Source: a bacterium
GTDB lineage: Bacteria > Patescibacteriota > Saccharimonadia > Saccharimonadales > Saccharimonadaceae
NCBI GenBank assembly: GCA_030428585.1
Contig: JAUIDL010000007.1
Coordinates: 1-19,017 of the forward strand
Direction: 5' to 3'
DNA length: 19,017 nt
The notes beneath the pieces were generated by a model, which saw nothing but the letters and a program-made list of their open reading frames with translations, did not search any database and had not been told where the DNA came from. A program made the position numbers and the translations under genes. Below, piece after piece: positions 14,906-19,017 of this stretch. Within the stretch, counting starts at the first letter, position 1. The number at the start of each line of letters is the position of its first letter.

Positions 14906-14934
14906 TTGACAATTAATAACATTAGTGGTATAAT
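14906..14934 (+). promoter_or_regulatory. Full-consensus sigma-70 promoter of the micro-operon
   Basis: TTGACA (14906-14911), exactly 17 bp, then TATAAT (14929-14934): every base matches consensus. Predicted start is about 14941, with a 40-nt leader ending in the Shine-Dalgarno GAGGAGGA (14969-14976). Confidence 0.9.
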
Positions 14935-14980
14935 GAAAAAGTAAGATTCATCGCCATTCATCTATCCTGAGGAGGAATAC

Positions 14981-15220
14981 ATGGCGACCGATGACAGCAC
15001 CTACCAGCCCACACCCGGATCGCGACCGCCCGCCGCAGTTGACCTGCGGGGCACCATGGGAGCGGCGAGTTCCAGAGCCGGTCGTTACGGCACCGATCCA
15101 GTACCGCAAGCCGGTAATGGTGTCGTTACCTACGACGCAAGGACCAAGAGCGATTCGCCTCAGCCGCCCGACTGCCTCGGCGCAGGACGGTATTACAACG
15201 ACTCTGTCGAGGAGGAGTGA
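14981..15220 (+). CDS. Small orphan protein, Pro/Gly-rich, 79 aa
   Basis: I do not recognise this protein. It starts at ATG 14981, 4 nt after a strong Shine-Dalgarno, and is driven by a consensus promoter, so it is very probably translated. The protein is rich in Pro, Gly, Ala, Asp, Ser and Tyr, with a single Cys near the C-terminus (in PPDCLG), no hydrophobic stretch, and an acidic end (SVEEE). It is probably disordered or folds only with a partner. The three GAG codons of the EEE tail also form the Shine-Dalgarno of the next gene, and its TGA stop overlaps that gene's ATG. Codon choice (CCC/CCG for Pro, GCC, CGG) is clearly unlike the flanking rpoC and rpsL genes, which use CCA and CGT. An overlapping frame at 14991-15242 lacks a Shine-Dalgarno and was rejected. 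Confidence 0.75.
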   Translation: MATDDSTYQPTPGSRPPAAVDLRGTMGAASSRAGRYGTDPVPQAGNGVVTYDARTKSDSPQPPDCLGAGRYYNDSVEEE

Positions 15221-15381
15221 TGACCAGAGACTCAGCGCCTGATGCGGACGAGTTCCGTGCAACCCATCTCGATGACCCGGACATCCCCCCGGGGATGTTC
15301 GAGGCCATGACAAGGCCGATTCAGGTATCCCCGACCAACGAGGAGCGTCGGCTCGAACGTTTCATCCCTGGGGACGAGTAG
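15220..15381 (+). CDS. Very small orphan protein, acidic, 53 aa
   Basis: ATG 15220 overlaps the stop of the preceding gene (TGATG, 15218-15222) and follows a GAGGAGGAG Shine-Dalgarno. The frame runs 53 codons to TAG 15379-15381. The protein is acidic, with segments such as DADEF, LDDPDIPPGMFEAM and EERRLERFIPGDE. It has no Cys and no membrane segment, and I recognise no domain. Translational coupling, a shared promoter and a terminator 18 nt downstream make it the second member of a two-gene unit. The two products may act together, possibly as a small complex; this is inferred from gene arrangement alone. Confidence 0.65.
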   Translation: MTRDSAPDADEFRATHLDDPDIPPGMFEAMTRPIQVSPTNEERRLERFIPGDE

Positions 15382-15399
15382 GGCATCAGCCCGTGATCA

Positions 15400-15444
15400 G
15401 GCCCGTTGACCAATCGTCAGCGCTCGCCCGGTCACGGGCCTTTT
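15400..15444 (+). terminator. Terminator of the micro-operon
   Basis: GGCCCGTTGACC (15400-15411) pairs with GGTCACGGGCC (15430-15440), with one bulged T, followed by TTTT (15441-15444). Confidence 0.9.
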
Positions 15445-15451
15445 CATTGGC

Positions 15452-15480
15452 TTGCAAAATCGACACATTTTTAGTAAAAT
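15452..15480 (+). promoter_or_regulatory. Promoter of the str operon
   Basis: TTGCAA (15452-15457), a 17-bp spacer and TAAAAT (15475-15480). Predicted start is about 15487. Confidence 0.75.
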
Positions 15481-15486
15481 AACAGG

Positions 15487-15635
15487 TGAGTTTCCGCTAG
15501 AGACAAGGTGAACCGTGTACAAGACACCTCGTACGTCTAGCCTCGCTGGTAAGGGATGCTGAACCGAACCGGCAAAGACGCGTCTTTCAAGGCGCGAGTT
15601 AATCATTAATCAAGATAAGGAACGTATAGTTTACT
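15487..15635 (+). promoter_or_regulatory. Structured 5' leader of rpsL, with element shared with the rpoB leader
   Basis: The leader is about 149 nt. GCTAGA/TCTAGC (15496-15501 / 15536-15541) with inner AGGTG/CACCT (15506-15510 / 15525-15529) forms a first hairpin. CTCGC (15542-15546) can pair with GCGAG (15594-15598), enclosing a CTGG/CCGG pairing and an AAAGA-CGCG-TCTTT hairpin (15574-15587). The ordered blocks GGTAAGGGA (15548-15556), CAAAGAC (15573-15579) and CTTTC (15584-15588) match the rpoB leader. A weak Shine-Dalgarno AAGGAA (15617-15622) lies 13 nt before the start codon. Function is inferred; autogenous control by a ribosomal protein or a common regulator are both possible. Confidence 0.55.
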
Positions 15636-16049
15636 ATGCCTACAGTTAATCAATTGGTGCGCAAACCACGCCAAATTGCTGGAAAAAAGAGTAAATCTCC
15701 AGCCCTTGGCCGTATTCACAATGCACTAAAGGTCCGTTACTACGATCAGAACGCCCCACTGAAGCGCGGTGTTTGTATTAAGGTGACCACCAAAACTCCA
15801 AAAAAGCCTAACTCAGCCCTTCGTAAGGTCGCTCGTGTCCGTTTGACCAACAACCAAGAAGTCTGGGCATACATTGGTGGCGAAGGTCACAATCTCCAGG
15901 AACACGCCGTTGTGCTGGTCCGTGGTGGTCGTGTGCCGGACCTTCCAGGTGTGCGGTATCACATCGTCCGTGGTGCCCTTGACCTTCAAGGCGTCCAAAA
16001 CCGTAAGAAGGGTCGCTCGAAGTACGGCGCCAAGAAGGAAGGTAAGTAG
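15636..16049 (+). CDS. rpsL: 30S ribosomal protein S12
   Basis: A 137-aa S12, the decoding-site protein of the small subunit. It has the universal N-terminus (VNQLVRKPR), a linker about 13 residues longer than in E. coli (of the kind also seen in Firmicutes), [20 protein letters not shown] (46-64) with the first decoding loop, GEGHNLQEH (82-90), and the second loop [14 protein letters not shown] (96-109). Asp102, matching the residue modified by RimO in E. coli, is kept. The residue before it, Lys88 in E. coli and a classic streptomycin-resistance site, is Pro101 here. It is the first gene of the str operon; rpsG begins 2 nt after its stop. Confidence 0.98.
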   Translation: MPTVNQLVRKPRQIAGKKSKSPALGRIHNALKVRYYDQNAPLKRGVCIKVTTKTPKKPNSALRKVARVRLTNNQEVWAYIGGEGHNLQEHAVVLVRGGRVPDLPGVRYHIVRGALDLQGVQNRKKGRSKYGAKKEGK

Positions 16050-16051
16050 TC

Positions 16052-16531
16052 ATGCCACGCAAGAAAACTGTCAGCCTCCAACGTCGTCTGAGTCCAGACC
16101 GCAAGTACCAAAGTGTATTAGTACAACGCCTGATCAACAAGTCTATGCTTGATGGTAAAAAACTGCTCGCAGAACGCGCTGTCTACAAAGCACTGGAAGC
16201 TGCGGCCAAGAAAGTCGATAGCGAAGACCCACTGGAAGTATTTGAAAAAGCACTCAAGAATGTTGCGCCTAACTTTGAAGTTAAGTCACGCCGTGTCGGC
16301 GGTGCGAACTACCAGATTCCATTTCCTGTCGCTGGTCACCGTCAACTCCACTACGCGTTTAGCTGGTTAGTCCAATCAGCCCGTGCGCGTAACGGCATGC
16401 CATACGAACAGCGCTTGGCGCTAGAAATCGTTGACGCGTACAACGAAACCGGTGCTGCCTTCAAGAAGAAGGAAGACACCCACAAGATGGCCGAAGCGAA
16501 CCGTGCGTTCGCACACTTTGCCCGCGGGTAA
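16052..16531 (+). CDS. rpsG: 30S ribosomal protein S7
   Basis: A 159-aa S7, which nucleates assembly of the 3' major (head) domain of 16S rRNA and contacts the E-site tRNA. It shows the family segments INKSMLDGKKLLAERAVYKAL (28-48), DPLEVFEKALKNVAPNFEVKSRRVGGANYQIPF (about 59-91), RLALEIVDAYNETGAAFKKKEDTHKMAEANRAFAHF (about 121-157). Length is typical. The Shine-Dalgarno lies in the last codons of rpsL (GAAGGAAGG, about 9 nt before the ATG). The gene is co-transcribed with rpsL and fusA. Confidence 0.98.
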   Translation: MPRKKTVSLQRRLSPDRKYQSVLVQRLINKSMLDGKKLLAERAVYKALEAAAKKVDSEDPLEVFEKALKNVAPNFEVKSRRVGGANYQIPFPVAGHRQLHYAFSWLVQSARARNGMPYEQRLALEIVDAYNETGAAFKKKEDTHKMAEANRAFAHFARG

Positions 16532-16571
16532 TAACTTAGTCGAATAATCATATAGAAAGGGAAGCATTGTA

Positions 16572-18662
16572 ATGGCTCAAAAAGACGTCCCACTAAAGGA
16601 CTATCGCAATATTGGTATTATTGCCCACATCGATGCGGGTAAGACGACCACCACCGAAGGTATTTTGTACCGAACCGGTATTAGCCACAAAATTGGTGCC
16701 GTTCACGAAGGTGAAACGACGACTGACTGGATGGCTCAGGAACGTGAACGTGGTATCACGATTACTTCTGCTGCCGTGACCGCCTTCTGGAAGGGTCACA
16801 AGATTAACATCATCGACACCCCAGGTCACATCGACTTTACGGTTGAGGTTGAACGTTCACTCCGTGTCCTTGACGGCGCGGTGACCGTCTTCGATGGTAA
16901 AATGGGTGTCGAAGCACAAACCGAAACTGTCTGGCGCCAGGCCAACAAGTACGGCGTGCCTCGTATCTGTTTCATCAACAAGATTAACCAAATCGGTGGT
17001 GACTTTTACAAGTCCCTCGATTCAATTCACAACCGTCTGTCAAAGCACGCGCTACCTATTCACTTGCCAATCGGCTTTGAAAAAGACATCAACGGCGTTG
17101 TTGACCTCGTTGACATGACCGTGTACACCTATGACGACTTTACTGACCACGAACTCAAGACCAGCAAGGACATTCCTGCTGACATGGTCGAAAAGGTAAA
17201 GAACGCCCGCAGCCTATTGGTTGAAGCAGCGGTTGAAGCTGAAGACGAACTATTCGAACGCTACCTTGAAGAAGGTGAGGAATCGATTACTGTTGAAGAA
17301 CTACGTCGAGCACTGCGTAAACGTGTGTTGGCTGGTGATTTCTTCCTCGTGACTGGTGGTGACGGACGTGGCGTTATCGTTGAAAAAGTTCTTGACCTGG
17401 TTATGGAATACTTGCCATCACCACTCGATATTGGTGCTGTTCAAGGAACAAACCCAAAGAGTGGCGACGTTGTCGAACGTCAACCTGACGCCAGCGAACC
17501 GTTGTCTGCCTTGGCCTTCAAGATTGCGACTGACCCATTCGTTGGCCGTCTGATCTTCGTCCGTGTCTATAGTGGAAAATTGACCGCTGGAAGCTACATC
17601 CTAAACACCACAACCGGTGAAAAGGAGCGTGTTGGCCGTATCGTTCGTATGCACGCCGACAAGCGTGAGGAAATCGACTCAGTTGGCGCTGGTGACATCG
17701 CCGCAGTCGTTGGTCTCAAGGGCACCTTTACTGGCCACACGTTGACTGACGCGGCGAACCCAATTCTGCTCGAATCGATTGAATTCCCAGAACCACCGGT
17801 TTCGATTGCGGTTGAACCAAAGACTAAAGCTGACCAAGAAAAAATGGGTATTGCTCTGCAGCGTTTAGCTGAAGAAGACCCAACCTTCCGCATTCACACT
17901 GATGATGAAACGGGACAGACGATTATGTCTGGTATGGGTGAGCTTCACCTCGAAATCCTGATTGATCGTATGAAGCGTGAATTTAACGTCGAAGCAAACG
18001 TTGGTGAGCCACAAGTTGCCTTCCGTGAGACCATCCGTGGTGTCGCTGAAGCACAAGGTAAGCACGCCAAGCAATCAGGTGGTCGCGGTCAGTACGGTGA
18101 CGTTTGGATCCGTTTCGAGCCGACCGAATCTGGTGAAGGCTTCGAATTCGCTGATGAGATTAAGGGTGGTGTGGTTCCGCAAGAGTACCGCAAGCCAGTC
18201 GAAAAGGGTATTCATGACACATTGGAGGGCGGTGTTATCGCTGGTTATCCAATGATCGGTGTCAAAGCAACCCTGTACGACGGAAGCTACCACGATGTTG
18301 ACTCGAGCGAACTTGCCTTTAACCTCGCCGGTGTTTTGGCGGTTAAAGCCGGTATTCCAAAGGCGAAGCCAGTGATTCTCGAGCCTGTGATGAAAGTCGA
18401 AGTGTCAACTCCTGAAGACTTCATGGGTGACATCATCGGCGACCTTAACTCGCGCCGTGGCCGTATCGACGCCATGGAAGACATTCCTGGTGGCGCCAAG
18501 TTGGTCCGTGCCTTTGTGCCGCTAGCAAACCTCTTTGGTTACACGAACGACATCCGTTCGATGAGCCAAGGACGCGCTGCTTCAACCATGGAGCTGGCCC
18601 AGTACGAAGAAGTACCACCAAACGTTGCTCAAGAAATCATCGAGAGCCGAACGAACAAGTAG
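16572..18662 (+). CDS. fusA: Translation elongation factor G, with unusual G4/G5 motifs
   Basis: A 696-aa EF-G of normal length, the GTPase that drives translocation and, with RRF, ribosome recycling. Seen in order: P-loop [12 protein letters not shown] (18-29); switch [10 protein letters not shown] (59-67); DTPGHIDFT (82-90); then domain II, domain III (GMGELHLEI), domain IV ([12 protein letters not shown]) and domain V ([14 protein letters not shown]). The fourth GTPase motif, normally NKMD, is NKIN (136-139), and the fifth, normally GSA(F/L)K, reads VTGGD (260-264). Both contact the guanine base, so this is a notable departure. AAAGGGA (16556-16562) lies 9 nt before ATG 16572. It is the last gene of the str operon; no tuf follows, and a terminator comes next. 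Confidence 0.97.
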   Translation: MAQKDVPLKDYRNIGIIAHIDAGKTTTTEGILYRTGISHKIGAVHEGETTTDWMAQERERGITITSAAVTAFWKGHKINIIDTPGHIDFTVEVERSLRVLDGAVTVFDGKMGVEAQTETVWRQANKYGVPRICFINKINQIGGDFYKSLDSIHNRLSKHALPIHLPIGFEKDINGVVDLVDMTVYTYDDFTDHELKTSKDIPADMVEKVKNARSLLVEAAVEAEDELFERYLEEGEESITVEELRRALRKRVLAGDFFLVTGGDGRGVIVEKVLDLVMEYLPSPLDIGAVQGTNPKSGDVVERQPDASEPLSALAFKIATDPFVGRLIFVRVYSGKLTAGSYILNTTTGEKERVGRIVRMHADKREEIDSVGAGDIAAVVGLKGTFTGHTLTDAANPILLESIEFPEPPVSIAVEPKTKADQEKMGIALQRLAEEDPTFRIHTDDETGQTIMSGMGELHLEILIDRMKREFNVEANVGEPQVAFRETIRGVAEAQGKHAKQSGGRGQYGDVWIRFEPTESGEGFEFADEIKGGVVPQEYRKPVEKGIHDTLEGGVIAGYPMIGVKATLYDGSYHDVDSSELAFNLAGVLAVKAGIPKAKPVILEPVMKVEVSTPEDFMGDIIGDLNSRRGRIDAMEDIPGGAKLVRAFVPLANLFGYTNDIRSMSQGRAASTMELAQYEEVPPNVAQEIIESRTNK

Positions 18663-18680
18663 CTACTACTTTCGAAAGAA

Positions 18681-18708
18681 AAATCGCCTCAATTTGGGGC
18701 GATTTTTT
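18681..18708 (+). terminator. Terminator of the str operon
   Basis: AAATCGCC (18681-18688) pairs with GGCGATTT (18698-18705), continuing into a T run. It ends rpsL-rpsG-fusA. Confidence 0.92.
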
Positions 18709-18751
18709 GTTGGATAAGACCAAGTTAATTCTTTATCGATACGCTAGGAAT

Positions 18752-19017
18752 ATGAGTATACAAGTGAACCTGAAGCCACGAGAAAAGTTGCAAAAGTATT
18801 CAACACGTTTATTGTCAGACCACGAGCTGCTCCAAGTTATTATTGGCAGCGGATTTTACTATGCTGATGTTAAGGTACTCGCCAGAAAGGTGCTGAAAGC
18901 ATTTAGACAAACTCCGAAGCCAGATATTAGTGAGTCAACACGTATTAAAGGCGTGGGGGTTGCAGTTGCGGCAAAGTTACTCGCTGCTCATGAATTAGGG
19001 GTTCGTCTGGCGCAAGC
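18752..19017 (+). CDS. RadC-family protein, N-terminal part (partial, runs off right edge)
   Basis: The frame from ATG 18752 stays open for 88 codons to the window edge. It shows the N-terminal pattern of the RadC/UPF0758 family: KPREKLQKYSTRLLSDHELL (8-27), then IIGSG, and a helix-hairpin-helix-like segment IKGVGVAVAAKLLAAHELGVRL. The C-terminal JAB/MPN metalloprotease-like domain expected in the family would lie beyond the window. The role of RadC is unsettled; it was once linked to DNA repair, and that link is doubtful. TACGCT (18740-18745), 6 bases before the ATG, might be a leaderless -10, but there is no good -35 and I do not annotate it. Confidence 0.82.
   Translation, partial: MSIQVNLKPREKLQKYSTRLLSDHELLQVIIGSGFYYADVKVLARKVLKAFRQTPKPDISESTRIKGVGVAVAAKLLAAHELGVRLAQ

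Noticed and set aside
14991..15242. Alternative frame across the micro-operon
   Set aside because: It starts 10 nt after the Shine-Dalgarno-led ATG, has no ribosome binding site of its own, and overlaps both better-supported genes.
15625..15635. TATAGT 5 nt before the rpsL ATG as a second, leaderless promoter
   Set aside because: No -35 or TGn extension and the spacing is short; the promoter at 15452-15480 explains expression.
1..19017. tRNA, rRNA, CRISPR array, insertion sequence, attachment site or replication origin
   Set aside because: No cloverleaf, repeat-spacer pattern, transposase, terminal inverted repeats or DnaA-box cluster was found on reading.

Overview
The window is a slice of a reduced bacterial genome of intermediate GC content. 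It most resembles a Patescibacteria/CPR lineage, with Saccharibacteria (TM7) as my best guess. This rests on the style of the housekeeping proteins (short RpoB of 1118 aa, RpoC of 1282 aa, very Cys-poor), the mix of leaderless and Shine-Dalgarno-led genes, and a type IV pilin next to housekeeping genes. TGA is used as a stop (for example in hisS), so this is not a UGA-recoding lineage. The taxonomic call is an inference from memory, not a search.

Layout. Positions 1-493 (minus) hold the 5' part of a type IV prepilin-like gene that runs off the left edge. 829-1224 is an orphan gene with its own promoter and terminator. 1302-3870 holds a SpoU/TrmH RNA 2'-O-methyltransferase, an unknown 202-aa protein and histidyl-tRNA synthetase. 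3896-5842 holds trigger factor and ClpP, with a perfect CIRCE operator overlapping the clpP promoter. 5851-6987 holds a four-helix membrane protein behind two tiny chained upstream ORFs, a strong terminator, and a PQ-loop/SemiSWEET-like protein. 7043-7360 (minus) is a small orphan gene diverging from the rpoBC promoter. 7456-14899 is the rpoB-rpoC operon with a structured 155-nt leader. 14906-15444 is a self-contained micro-operon of two tiny overlapping orphan genes. 15452-18708 is the str operon (rpsL-rpsG-fusA) with a 149-nt leader. At the right edge (18752 onward) begins a RadC-family gene. No tRNA, rRNA, CRISPR array or insertion sequence was seen.

Two expression styles alternate. Several operon-head genes (pilin, trmH-like, the 202-aa gene, tig, clpP, PQ-loop) have a -10 box placed so that transcription should start on or within a few bases of the ATG, with no Shine-Dalgarno. 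Internal operon genes and the orphan small genes at 829, 7360 (minus), 14981 and 15220 have strong Shine-Dalgarno sites and a different, GC-richer codon choice.

The observations most worth following are: (1) a shared sequence/structure element in the leaders of rpoB and rpsL, which could co-regulate RNA polymerase with the translation operon; (2) loss of the cysteines of both zinc sites in RpoC, plus changes in its catalytic NADFDGD motif and F-loop; (3) an EF-G whose guanine-recognition motifs read NKIN and TGGD; (4) CIRCE control of a leaderless clpP; (5) the stop-start-chained mini-ORFs before the 5955 membrane protein; (6) the two-gene micro-operon between rpoC and rpsL.
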